Shown here: piece by piece, positions 46,085 through 56,512 of the stretch
How positions within the stretch are numbered: the stretch's first letter is position 1
Layout of the letters: each line of letters begins with the position of its first letter
Origin: Acephala macrosclerotiorum
Lineage: Eukaryota; Ascomycota; Leotiomycetes; Helotiales; Mollisiaceae
Length of the DNA: 64,000 nt
Direction: 5' to 3'
Assembly (NCBI GenBank): GCA_014904845.1
Contig: MU119319.1
Location: forward strand, 1 to 64,000
Program-made: the position numbers and the translations under genes
The notes under the pieces: generated by a model
The model's database searches: none
What the model was told of the DNA's origin: nothing
Seen by the model: only the letters and a program-made list of their open reading frames with translations

Positions 46085-46855
46085 ATGGGCAACGACCCCG
46101 CCCCCTGTCCAACCTGGACCCCGTCGGAAGCAACATCGGAGTCATACGGCCACACAATTCGCGCCATGAAACTCTCCTCCTTCCTAAAATTCGGCTTCGT
46201 CATCTACCGCTGCACATACAGCGACGACGCAGCCTGGACCCAGCTCCTTTCACTCATAAAACGAGAAGCCCAAGAGAACATCAAAGAATTAGGACCAGGG
46301 CGCGACTGGCTGGGCGCGCATCTGGAATGGACGGTCGTCGAGGATCCGACGCTAGATGGCGCCACCCAGGAGGAGGTGAAGCGGCGGTTCGATGGGTGGG
46401 CTGATGGTGTTGTGGAGGAGTACGGGCGCACGAGCACGGATAATGTGAGGGGGTTGCCGCAGTTTAACTTTTGTGTGTTTGTGGATGAGAAGTGTTTGGC
46501 GAGCTTGGAGAAATCGAAGGCGGTGGTGGATGGGAGGAAATCGCCTGTGTTTGTGGTACTAATGAGGGCTAAGAGGGGGATACCGGCTTGGGTGCTTGAG
46601 GCGCAGGCGGCGGCTTCTCGGCGCCCGCGGAGTGGCGTTAATTCTGAGGACGAGGAAGAAGAAATTTTCGAAGACGAAGAGGAGGAGGAGGAGGTTGAGG
46701 ATGAGGATGATATCCCTTTAGCGGCCCACGAAGCCACCTGGATGTATGTAGAGACGCAGCATCTGCTCTCGCTTTACAATTCCTTGCATGCTGATTCGGG
46801 CTGGGAGCACTTCTACGTCCGGCCGCCGGGGGTTTATGGGAGGAATGAGGTCTGA
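46085..46855 (+). CDS. Conserved fungal hypothetical protein with acidic tract (256 aa)
   Basis: A single-exon ORF starting MGNDPAPCPTWTPSEA. The ordered part includes FLKFGFVIYRCTYSDDAAWT, LGAHLEWTVVEDPTLDGAT, FDGWADGVVEEYGRTSTDN and LPQFNFCVFVDEKCLASLE, a layout I associate with an uncharacterised family in filamentous ascomycetes. A Glu/Asp run (DEEEEIFEDEEEEEEVEDED) follows at about 193-215, then WMYVETQHLLSLYNSLHADS. There is no signal peptide or membrane segment. GC content rises clearly relative to the flanks. No function can be assigned. Confidence 0.75.
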   Translation: MGNDPAPCPTWTPSEATSESYGHTIRAMKLSSFLKFGFVIYRCTYSDDAAWTQLLSLIKREAQENIKELGPGRDWLGAHLEWTVVEDPTLDGATQEEVKRRFDGWADGVVEEYGRTSTDNVRGLPQFNFCVFVDEKCLASLEKSKAVVDGRKSPVFVVLMRAKRGIPAWVLEAQAAASRRPRSGVNSEDEEEEIFEDEEEEEEVEDEDDIPLAAHEATWMYVETQHLLSLYNSLHADSGWEHFYVRPPGVYGRNEV

Positions 46856-47909
46856 AGCCAATACGGAAGTTCTGGCAGATGTAGCCCGGGGGGGTCATGT
46901 GATGAAGGGAAAGGGCTTTAGGGGTGAGTTATGTGGCTTGAGACCAGGACAATAGGACTATTTTGAAGTACAGCCCCTGTTAATCTGTGTAGATTCCTGT
47001 TTGTAATTACTGTTCCTACAAAACAAGTGGTCCAGGCGCTGATTTGAATTTGATTTTAGACTACAAGAAGAAGGTTTATAGAAAACAGCAGCAAATCTCT
47101 CCTTGAACGAGACCTTCATGCTTGCGTCGTGATAGCCTTGTCCGCGTTTATTTTAGTATCTTGCTTGAAGCTTTACCTAAACTTCATTGGCCTCAAGTTC
47201 TTTTTCTCTGACTTCGGCTTAAATCGCTTATGTTATTCATTTCATAGAGCTAACGTGTTAGAACACGAAGTGGAAGAGGGGAGCGCAGAAATTCGGCTTG
47301 TCAGGTGAGACATTACGCAGCACGCAGCTTCATGGGTCGGCGTTTCAAAATTACTAGCTTTGAGTAGATAGTGGAGGAAAGCGGAATAGGCCGAGAAACC
47401 AGAAGGGGAAAGGATCTCGGTTTTAATGAGACCTTATGTTTGCGTAAAGATAGTGTACCGAGAAACTTCAAGCACCGTTGGGAGACTGGGAAGTCTGCGA
47501 AGGCTGGCCGTTGATGCTCGGCTCAATGTTGAAGACCTTTCAGCTTCACGAAGGGTTTTGTAACTTGCAAGCATCAATTGTGATATTGTGAATTTTCTCG
47601 TTTTCGAAGCGGCATAGATCATGGCTAGAAGGGTCGTTCAGAAGAGGATATGAGGCAATGGGTGAAGCGAGAAAGGGGTTCGCTTGAAGCGTAGGTGGGT
47701 GGGGCGGAAGTGGAGGCGAAAACTGCGGGGTACAACAGGCTATCTCGCTGATCACCATCATGAAGCACAAAAAGACGTTGAGTAAGTTCTGATAGCATTA
47801 CAAACTATAGACTAAAGATGCAGCTGTCTCTATAAATGTCTTAGCGTGAAAAAAGCGATACTTGTCAAGAATATGGAAAGAAGCGAATGTCTTGTAACTC
47901 AATCAACCT
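46856..47909. other. Intergenic
   Basis: No supported gene. The ORFs at 47434-47622 and 47546-47770 overlap each other and are without motifs. Confidence 0.4.
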
Positions 47910-49889
47910 TCAGGTGGCAGCCATATTACCCTGCTCATCAAGTCGCACTCGCACATGCTTCGCGACATCCACCCTCTCATGTAAGTTTTGCTTTCCTCGA
48001 AATAACTTCCTCGCATCATGATCTAGACCGACACCACAGAACATCACTGCGAGGGTATTGCTCTTCCACAACGGCACCTTGTGGCGACGAGCATTGAAAG
48101 TTACCAAAGCGAGGAAGAGCATTGTGGAGAAGACAACCAGAACGGGGACAACGATCCAACTCCACCGCACATGCAAGTGGACTTCCATCCCGAGAGCAGT
48201 GCCAGGAATTTGGTTCACGCCGTTGAAAGATCGAAATGCGACAGTCATTGCGGTTGCAAGATCGGTCATGGCCTTCCCGATCCCGTCTGTGTACTCATAG
48301 TAGTCCCAGTAGAAGGTCTGGACGATGTCACTGTCGAAGTAGGTCGTGCCGGAGGAGATTCCGACAGTGAGGTTAACGACAACGCTTTGATCGTTTGTGA
48401 CGCCGACTGTGGAGTTGCGGGATGCGCTACCGTTGGTGAAGAGAGTGGCGAACCAGGATTGAATACCGAGGGCAGCTGCTTCGCTGATGAAGACCGACGA
48501 AGACGTATTTGGTGCCCTAATGCTGACTGGAATATTGCCCTTGGTTGTACCAACATCGACAGTGGTGGTGTTTTTGGTCGTTGCAGTGACGTTTTGTGAG
48601 AGCTTGCCGTCGGTGACGGCTGCCTCTATGGTCTCAACGCAATATTCGAGAGTGCATTGCTTCGCCCAAGGATTGTAGTTGAGTGGTGCGCCACTTTGAG
48701 CCTCAGTTCCCATGAAGAAGAGTTGGAGGATAGTGGAGTATGGCAGAAGGCCGAAGGGGCTGGGAAGCATGGTTGTCATGCTGAAGACGTCTGTGCTGGA
48801 ATTGAGCTTGGAGCCATTTGGAAGCTGCCAGCCACATTCAGAGTAGCTTCCATTCGCCGGGACTCCGTTTTCGCAATAGCGACTCATCATGGAGGTCACG
48901 TCGATGCAAGTGCTGCATACAGCGAGACTGTTCACGGCTGGCCAGGTGCAGTTTCCGGTTTCGCAAGTCACTGTTAATGGTGCCAAGGGATTTGCTTCGG
49001 CGAAAAGCCCATTGTAGACGGCAGCCTTCATGGGAAGGATGGGAACGAAGCCATCTGTCGGTGTTAGCGTACATCATGAGACGAGAACTGGAAAATTTAC
49101 TCGAGGAGGAATCACCAGGTAAGACCCCAGTGTAGTTGACCGCGACGGGAAGTTTGGCCGCTCTATCTGTTCCGATCATCCGGTTCTGGTACGTCGCCAC
49201 TTGTTGCGAGAACGGCCCAAGAGCGAAGGCCAAAATGGTGATCGCAGCCCCGAATGATCCCATGGACCTGGTACATTATCAGTATCATAATTCTTGTACG
49301 TCACTGGAGCGAGGGAGAATGCTTACCGTCCACGAGCTCTCGCAATGAGGTTGAAAGCTCCCAATGGACCCCGGCTGGCTTGATCAAACAAGTCCATATC
49401 AGTAAGCGGGGTGCTCTTCTTCTTGAATTGGTCCCATTTCAATTGACTGATGCCATTGGACAATGGGACAGCCAATGTTCCGTTGGCAAGGGCTGTCAGA
49501 AGAGCAATGATGGTATTGAGAGTGATACTATAAGGCCATGAAGGAAGTGTACGATCATTGAAGTGAGCAAGAATGCCGATGATAGATCCGATCGCAGCCA
49601 GTCCAATCGAGAGACAGATGACTTCAGGGATCCAAGTGTTCTTTGAGGTACCGCGAGATCGTCCGAAGCTTGATTGACTACCATTCTTCTCCTTGAGAGA
49701 TCCTTGTGCGCTGGTTGGGGTACTGCTTGTCCATGTCGAGGTCACAGAAACGGTCGGAGAGTGGCCACGCTTGGTGGCATCCTGGGCTGGCTCTGGGGAA
49801 GGCCTGCTCGCAGGCTCAATTAAGTCCGAAGTAGGTGCAAGCCCTACCTCAGAGAACGAACCCAGCGGCTGTAAGTACGGTGCTGCCAT
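47910..49889 (-). CDS. DUF3176-type fungal membrane protein (619 aa)
   Basis: Exons are 49889-49327, 49267-49116 and 49054-47910, with introns of 59 and 61 bp, all in phase. After a Ser/Thr/Pro-rich cytoplasmic N-terminus come membrane segments around WIPEVICLSIGLAAIGSIIG and SITLNTIIALLTALANGTL. The family-typical stretch follows: NGISQLKWDQFKKKSTPLTD, FDQASRGPLGAFNLIAR, GAAITILAFALGPFSQQVA. A long extracytoplasmic domain with many Asn-X-Ser/Thr sites and paired Cys (TCETGNCTWPAVNSLAVC) follows, and the last membrane segment is WSWIVVPVLVVFSTMLFLAL. The family is widespread in filamentous ascomycetes and its function is unknown. Confidence 0.85.
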
Positions 49890-51544
49890 TATAGATTATC
49901 AATTGACTTGGTATCCAGACCAGCTTTTGCCCCTCCACAGGGTGGACATCCCCATGGTATAAGACTTCTAGAGGTGAGGAGAAAACATCGCTATGCTGGC
50001 TTTGCTGTCTATACCGACGAGGCTCGACTCTTAGCAGAACTCGGGGCTGAAAGCTCAGCCAAGGTTGCAGCTTATCCGTGGAATACGACCCTACGAATAG
50101 CAAGACTCGAAAGGCGCCGAAACACAAACGTGCATGCATATGCATTTGCCAATACCAACAGACTCACTGAAGCCTTGTGTGACTTGTTAACCTGTGGCAA
50201 CTCAAAATGCAGAGATAAAGAGTGGAACGGCTGTCATACTGCTCTTGGCTTTTCAGACTTCCGTTAAGACGCCTCAATCTCACTGCCTAGCTCAGCCACT
50301 CAGCTTCGATTGAGGGGCACCATGTCAGACCGTGGCGCTAGACCCGATTGAAGATCTTTGTGAATATCGAATGCACCATTCCTTGCACATCTGGATGACG
50401 CTCGCTGGAATATGTGCGTTTTTCCAATTATACTCGGGGCCAGAAAGTCTATCATGTCGTTGATCATTGAGGGGTGAGATACGAGATACCGTCCAGCCTC
50501 CTGAGTGGTTGCACCGTGTTCTAGCCTATAGTTGGCGGCTCTTGCCCTTGGGATTTCCAGCATGCAGGCATACTTTCTGGTCGCATGAGTCGTTGCATTT
50601 TGACAGATGCAGTGGAATGGGTGTGGGCTTGGTAATGGTAGCGTTAGTGTTGATGTTGGTGAGCTTCCAGAAGTCGAAACGATCTGCACGTCGTGGCATC
50701 CTTCGCGCAAGCTCAAGGCACTTCCCTTCAAACCGACCCAACACAAAAGATAAGTTTCAGAGTTCGATCCTTAATTTAGAAACAATTTTTTGATGTGACG
50801 ACATGATGAGCAGGCACAGCCTCACTCATTAGCAATGCACGTGATCTCAGTACAAAACTTATCTTTGGAACTGGGGCACATATTATCTCTAGGTATAAAA
50901 TTAATTATTCTATGCCGTATGTAATGATTAAGTAAAAGATAATTGCCTCAGTCGTGGACAACTAAAATGCTGAGACTCAGTCAAGGTCATGTATCTAGTA
51001 TTCCCTCCATTCAAGCTTCCAGACCATCGCAAGCTTATCTTGAGATATCTTACAGGTACTCCAAGCGCCCACCATGCATGTTCAAATGCAGCCTTACCTC
51101 ACGAGGTTTAAGGCAATCAATTCATTAGTGCAACGCCCGAGATGTCCCTAAGAACGAAGGATATTAGCACAAGAGGAAGCATCAATTTTGCCATTAGTAC
51201 GTGAATAGAAACGCTTTCTCTTTGCATGAGCTCGGTATTTCATATGCGGACGGACCTCCGGTACGCTGCGTAGCAGCTTCTTAAGTTGAAACTTTCAGCT
51301 GCCAACGTATGTCCACTTTTTGAGAAGTGAGTAAGCAACAATGGTGAGAGGCACAGAAACAAGGAGATATTGGCCATGTAGGGAAGCTTTAAGTAGGAGA
51401 CTGGAAGAAATTCTAAATTGACATGGTAGATTCCCTTCGTGGCTCGCTGCACCACAGACCAGAGCCAAGTCATCCTGGAGTCTCGAGTGAACAAACTCCC
51501 TGACTCCTCAGTATCAACAGCAGTTCTTTTCATTCAAACACGCA
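49890..51544. other. Intergenic, about 1.6 kb
   Basis: A minus ORF (50300-50746) contains a stretch after a CAG (EAGRYLVSHPSMINDMIDFL) that looks somewhat coding, but no domain or gene model could be built. Nothing else was seen. Confidence 0.35.
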
Positions 51545-52077
51545 TCACTCAAATCTGAAGCTCTTGGCTTCCTCCACGCCGCCAATATGAATGCCAACAC
51601 GTTGGCAATTACTCTTCGGATCATGATGAACCTTAGTTTTGCTTCCCTTGCACCCTGGCTTAGAATACACTATTGAACACATAGGTCAACAAATCACCCT
51701 ACCTTTGAAATGGGCTCGAAAGAGCTTACCAAAGAAGTTCTTATACACCCATTTTTCATATCCAAACGAACGGGTGTCTGGACTGAGGGTGTAGCAACGG
51801 CGCACGATGGGACGTTCGATGTGATTGACTGGGCTTTTGTTTCCGTCGGTTCGAGCTGAAGTGCTGAGTGCGGTTTTAATGATGGGTTGAGAGGTGATGG
51901 GGATGGGGATGAATACCAGTCTGATTTGCTCCATTCGTTGAACCAAGAAAGCTTTGGAAGTTCAAGCTCGCGAGCATCTATGGTGGGTGATGAAGTATCT
52001 TCATGTTTAGCTGGGAGTGCGGTGACGACGGAGAAGGGAGCCGCAATTGCGAGTATCAAGAATTTGGCGAAATGCAT
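51545..52077 (-). CDS. Small secreted cysteine-containing protein (134 aa)
   Basis: Exons are 52077-51917, 51863-51730 and 51654-51545, with introns of 53 bp (GTATTC..CAG) and 75 bp (GTAAGC..CAG). Splicing is essential, because the unspliced frame loses all conserved-looking sequence. The N-terminus is a clear signal peptide (MHFAKFLILAIAAPFSVVTA, cleavage near residue 20). A short acidic pro-region-like segment with DARELELPKL follows. The mature part holds exactly four cysteines (54, 77, 100, 115) and reads RRCYTLSPDTRSFGYEKW, NFFGCKGSKTKVHHD and SNCQRVGIHIGG. Two disulfides are plausible. The family is not recognised. Its size and cysteine content fit fungal small secreted or effector-like proteins, without evidence of a specific role. 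Confidence 0.65.
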
Positions 52078-52432
52078 TGTTCTGTATTTGATGGGAGATT
52101 TGTCGCTGGCGTAATGGGAAGTTTTAGCTGTGTATGTGAAGATCAGAGTACCTGTAGGACTTCATGAAGAAAAGGGGAAATCGAATGTTGAGTGGTTTGT
52201 GGGCGCGTGAGAGACAGTCCCGTCGCCATACTGGAATCGTGATAGGTGACGGGTCCCAGATTTTAGATACCGTACATAGAAACGGATTGTTCCGTGCTAG
52301 CGGGATATCCAAGACCACCTTACTCACTCGAGCACCGGATATCTGCGTATCTGCAAGCAATCGAGCAGTGATGCATTTTCTAGGAGAGAAGGAAGATGAA
52401 GATAAAATCAGGAATTCATTTGTGAACGAATC
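52078..52432. other. Intergenic
   Basis: The promoter side of the secreted-protein gene and the 3' flank of the cyclotransferase-like gene. Only a short unsupported ORF is present. Confidence 0.4.
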
Positions 52433-53449
52433 TCATCTCAATCTCACACTCTTCTCACACCACTTAGCCCTCCCGCACATCTCCTCGTCATCTTTCTCTT
52501 TCATCGTCCTCTCTCCATCTCCAAAAGCAGGTTTCAAAAACATATCATAGTTCGCCCACATCATCTTGAAAATAAGGCCCATAGCTGTGGCCAACCAGTT
52601 CGGGATATGCCCCTCTTCATCAGCGAACACTTTCGATAGTCCGAACAGCGCTAAAATCAAAGGCGCCCAGATTGCAACAATGGACGCTTGTCCTAATCTT
52701 TGTCTCTTCGTCGTGATCGTATATGGCCTGATATTATGCAAGTAATGAAGATATTCTTCTGGTAGAGAATGCTCCTCCGCGCCGTCGGTGATAAGTTTCA
52801 GATATCGGGCTGAAGCTTGTGCATAGCTCGAATCTGGGCGATGGACCCTGTCTCGAATCCTGATCTCCTTGTTCTCTTCTTCTGCTGGTTGCAGTAGGGT
52901 ATGAGCTTTGAAGGGTGCTCCACTTGGGGTTGGATCCACGCTCTTGCTTCCTTCTGGTATGCGGTAGCATGGAACCACGACGTCTTGATAGCTTGCTCCT
53001 CCGCCTTCGGTCGCAATGATAGTTCTATAATCTTCGGGTGTAACTTCGTACACGACGCCAATCAAGCCTTTGTGCCATCTATCTTTGTGGTAGTCGTTGC
53101 TGGTTGGTGGAGCGTCCTGGTTTCGCCATCGTGTGTTCGCGAAGCATGGTTCAAGATATGGGACACCAGCGAGGTCAAACGTGAGGTCGAGGGAGGGAAC
53201 GTGGACATTGACTGAGGAGAGAGGTTGGATACCGCGAGCTCCTTTAAATGTCTTGGCAGAGAGGTTGGAGCCGTAGGCTAAGTAGAGGATGGTTTCGGAG
53301 GAGGTAGATTCGAGACGTTCTGGAGTCGTGCGGGGAATTGGAGCAGGGAGAGACGGGCTTTTGGAGGGTTGAAGGAACCAGAGCTTCTGGAAAGCGCATA
53401 TCGCATATCTTTCTCTACACGTGGAGCTGGTAGACTCCGGATTCGCCAT
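52433..53449 (-). CDS. Gamma-glutamylcyclotransferase-like protein with C-terminal hydrophobic segments (338 aa)
   Basis: A single-exon ORF. The GGCT-fold signature LYLAYGSNLSAKTF is at residues 55-68 and forms the substrate-binding loop. VYEVTPEDYRTIIATEGGG contains the Glu (about 148) in the position of the catalytic acid/base of the family. GGCT enzymes convert gamma-glutamyl amino acids or peptides to 5-oxoproline in glutathione turnover. The C-terminal third has hydrophobic stretches (SIVAIWAPLILALFGLSKVF and NWLATAMGLIFKMMWANYDM) and a charged tail, so it may be membrane-associated, unlike the small soluble human enzyme. The substrate is not determined. No related biosynthetic genes lie nearby. 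Confidence 0.8.
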   Translation of the reverse strand: MANPESTSSTCRERYAICAFQKLWFLQPSKSPSLPAPIPRTTPERLESTSSETILYLAYGSNLSAKTFKGARGIQPLSSVNVHVPSLDLTFDLAGVPYLEPCFANTRWRNQDAPPTSNDYHKDRWHKGLIGVVYEVTPEDYRTIIATEGGGASYQDVVVPCYRIPEGSKSVDPTPSGAPFKAHTLLQPAEEENKEIRIRDRVHRPDSSYAQASARYLKLITDGAEEHSLPEEYLHYLHNIRPYTITTKRQRLGQASIVAIWAPLILALFGLSKVFADEEGHIPNWLATAMGLIFKMMWANYDMFLKPAFGDGERTMKEKDDEEMCGRAKWCEKSVRLR

Positions 53450-54192
53450 GATCGATGGTAACTGAAGGTTGGAAAGAGAGGAAGCAAGTTGTAAGGAAGG
53501 TAATTGGAATAATAGGATGGATATAAGGAGAGTAGTGGAAGGTCAATCACTGCGAGAAACAAATCGAGAAACCGCAGGATAGCTAGAGATGGGAATTCTA
53601 CGAAAGTACAGCCAGTTGCGGTGCATTTGTGGTTGTTATCTGCCCGTCGGACATTCAAGTTGCCAGAATGCCGAGCGCGAACTACGCACAAGGCTGAAAA
53701 CCTCAACTGAGCAAGTGAAATTTGAAGCATTCTTTGGTTTCATTCTTGAACCCCTTTCGAATATAAGATGAAAAGACGAATGATAGATCTACCCCCTTTT
53801 TTGAAGGGGTGCAAGGCGATGATGTGAGCACAAGGCTGAATGTCGTCTTCATCAACCGCGCTCTGATTGGATAAAAGCATTGCTCGAGGACCTCAAACAT
53901 CTCGCCTCGCATGCGAAAGAAATCCTTTAAGCTATCGTCTCAGACACATCTTTCCTGCAGGGAATCATTGCAGAATATGGAACATGCCAGTAGACCCTCG
54001 TCGAGAAGATTGCAAAGCTGTGTATTCTACTATCTCGACCTTTCGTCTTGAGTAACATATCCCGATGGCCTGCTCACCGACGGAAGATAGCTTTGCTGCA
54101 TTGCTATACCTCACTAATTCTCATCACTATTAATCATGGACAGTAGTCTACCATTTATATACGGCACGGCATGAAAGAGATAACAAACGGCG
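53450..54192. other. Intergenic
   Basis: No supported gene. ORFs at 53589-53771 and 53703-53912 are short and on opposite strands. Confidence 0.4.
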
Positions 54193-54973
54193 GATCTGGT
54201 ATCAAAAGCCTTAGAGGCCGGCTTTCGAAGCTTCGACGCAGCTGCACAACCCAAACATTATCGCGAGGATCTTGTTGGCGACGGACTTCGTGCTGCGCTG
54301 TCAAGGGGGAAGATTGAACGAGAAACCCCTTTTACATGCATTTCTACTACTGTCCTACTACGTCTCTAACATTGACCATAGATTCAAACCAAGTTCTCCA
54401 AATCCTCCGCCCAAGACCCCTCCAATTCTCCCTATTCGCTCGAAGCTGTTCTCGAAAGACTAAATCCGTACCTCGATCCAATCATCCCTGCACAATCTGC
54501 GGCATAAGGATTGTGCCGATTCGAGCTGCATCAATGCACTGCTTCTGCACTCGCCATACCATGATTTCGAAGATACCTTGAAGGCGTGGAGGATATTTTC
54601 GGAATATTTTCCACAGAAGATCCACTAATTGGGAATATCCAATGTTAACCTGGCTGTGCTTGAGCGACTTTATGAGGCAGTGGAGATGAAGCCTTCTCTC
54701 GTCCGAGCTCGCTTTCATCCAGAAACACAATTCGAGGGTCCAATTCGAAAGTTCTGCTCTGAGAACGGAATCAAGTTTCAGGCACACAAGATATTGAAAG
54801 GGAATAAGGAGCTGCTGGCTGGAGAGGTGGTTGGAAATGTGGCTAAGGTAGTGGGTGTGTCGAGAGAGGTTGCATTGTATCTTTGCATCATCAGATTGGG
54901 GGGTCTAAGCGTGGTCAATGGGACGAAATCAGCAGAGCGTATGGAGGAGGACCTGGAAGGCTGGAGGAGATAG
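54193..54973 (+). pseudogene. Aldo-keto reductase pseudogene
   Basis: The first segment, VSKALEAGFRSFDAAAQPKHY then REDLVGDGLRAAL, matches the start of an aldo-keto reductase barrel (AGFRxxDxA). After a possible intron ending in CATAG (54381), IQTKFSKSSAQDPSNSPYSL and EAVLERLNPYLDP follow. A one-base frameshift near 54480-54490 shifts to DCADSSCINALLLHSPYHDF (the typical LLHSPY block). TAA at 54626-54628 interrupts KIH-stop-LGISNVNLAVLERLYE. The remainder (FCSENGIKFQAHKILKGNK, VALYLCIIRLGGLSVVNGTK) runs to TAG at 54971-54973. Frameshift plus nonsense make it non-functional. The substrate class cannot be told. Confidence 0.75.
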
Positions 54974-55316
54974 AATGCGTGGGTGAAGGGAGAGGGTAAT
55001 GCACAGCTGTGGAATGAATCCATGTATCGATTTAGACGGCTAATTGGAGATTTTATGTAGCTAGATTGTGCCAAATGTCTGTTCGAGACATCCGCAGATC
55101 AATAGTAACATTCAATTTTGCGTTGTACTAGAAAGTCTAGGACAATCATCGCCTCGACATCTTCACGAGGCTGACAAACATCGTGATTGGCCAACGCAAT
55201 TCCCTGCGGATCATCCCGAACATCCCACTTCATTTCTCACACAAGGCAGCGATTTCTCCACGACCTCCATTTCTCACACTACTTTAAGCTTCTCGAAGCT
55301 CCACAACATCTACAGC

Positions 55317-56512
55317 ATGGCTCTCGTCTCCGGACCCGGTCGTGCAGGTACATCTACCCTCCCAGACGAGCTCCACCTCGCCATCGAAGCTCACGTAAAA
55401 TACATCCAATCTCTAGACACCGTACTATTTCCCCCTCCCTTTCCCCTCCAACTCCTCCCTCTCCTTTCTAAAACAACAGCTAATATTCCGCAAAGAGAAA
55501 AGACGAACTCGAATACTGGCTCACCGAACACCTCCGCCTCAACGGCCTCTACTGGGGCCTAACCGCCCTCCACCTCCTCAACCGGCCCTCCGCCCTCCCC
55601 CGCGCCGAAACAATCGACTTTGTCCTCTCCTGCCAAGCTGATATTGGTGGGTTTGGAGCTGCGCCGGGTCATGATGCACATTTGCTGTCTACAGTGTCTG
55701 GAGTACAGATTCTAGCAATGGTGGATGGGTTTGAGGAGCTTGAGAAGAGGGGGAGGAAGGTGAATTTTGGGGGGAGGGAGTACAAGGGAAGGGAGGTGGT
55801 GGGGAGGTATTTGGCGGGGTTGCAGAATAGAGCGACGGGAACTTTTGCAGGGGATGAGTGGGGGGAGGAGGATACGCGGTTTTTGTATGCGGGACTCAAT
55901 GCGTTGAGTTTGTTGGGGTTGTTGGAGTTGGTTAATGTGAGCTTAGCGGTGGATTACATTGTCAGTTGTGCGAATTTCGATGGTGGGTATGGGGTTTCTC
56001 CTGGGGCGGAAAGTCATTCGGGACAGATTTTTGCTTGTTTGGCGGCTTTGAGTATTGCGGGGAGGATTGATACGGTGGATAAGGATAAGTTGGGGCAGTG
56101 GTTGAGTGAGAGGCAAGTAGAGAAGGGGGGATTGAATGGGAGGCCGGAGAAGCAAGAGGATGTTTGTTATAGTTGGTGGGTAGCGAGTAGCTTGACGATG
56201 ATTGGGAGGTTACATTGGATTGATGGGGGGAAGTTGGCTGCTTTCATACTGAGGTGTCAGGATCCTGAGGGAGGAGGGTTTGCGGATAGACCGGGGGATA
56301 TGGTGGATGTTTTTCATACTTGCTTTGGGATTGCGGGATTGAGTTTGTTGGAGTTTGAGGGCCTGGAGGAGGTTGATGCTGTTTAGTGAGTACTTTCCTC
56401 TCTTTCTTTTCACTTCTTTTTTTCTTTCTACATGCACTGACTAGTGAAAAGCTGCATGCCGAAGAAGGTGTTGAGGCGGATACTTGGGCCACGATATGAA
56501 GAGAATGATTGA
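55317..56512 (+). CDS. bet2: Rab geranylgeranyltransferase (GGTase II) beta subunit (351 aa)
   Basis: The catalytic beta subunit that attaches geranylgeranyl groups to C-terminal cysteines of Rab GTPases, in complex with the alpha subunit (Bet4) and Rab escort protein. Exons are 55317-55421, 55496-56385 and 56452-56512, with introns of 74 and 66 bp. Junctions restore SLDT-RKDELEYWLTEHLRLNG and EEVDAV-YCMPKKVLRRIL. Prenyltransferase repeats are visible (GYGVSPGAESHSGQIFACLA, GGLNGRPEKQEDVCYSWW, GGGFADRPGDMVDVFHTCFG). The Asp and Cys of EDVCYSWW and the His of VFHTCFG are the zinc ligands of the family. The length is slightly above yeast Bet2 (325 aa). Without the last splice the ORF would stop prematurely at 56386. 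Confidence 0.95.
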
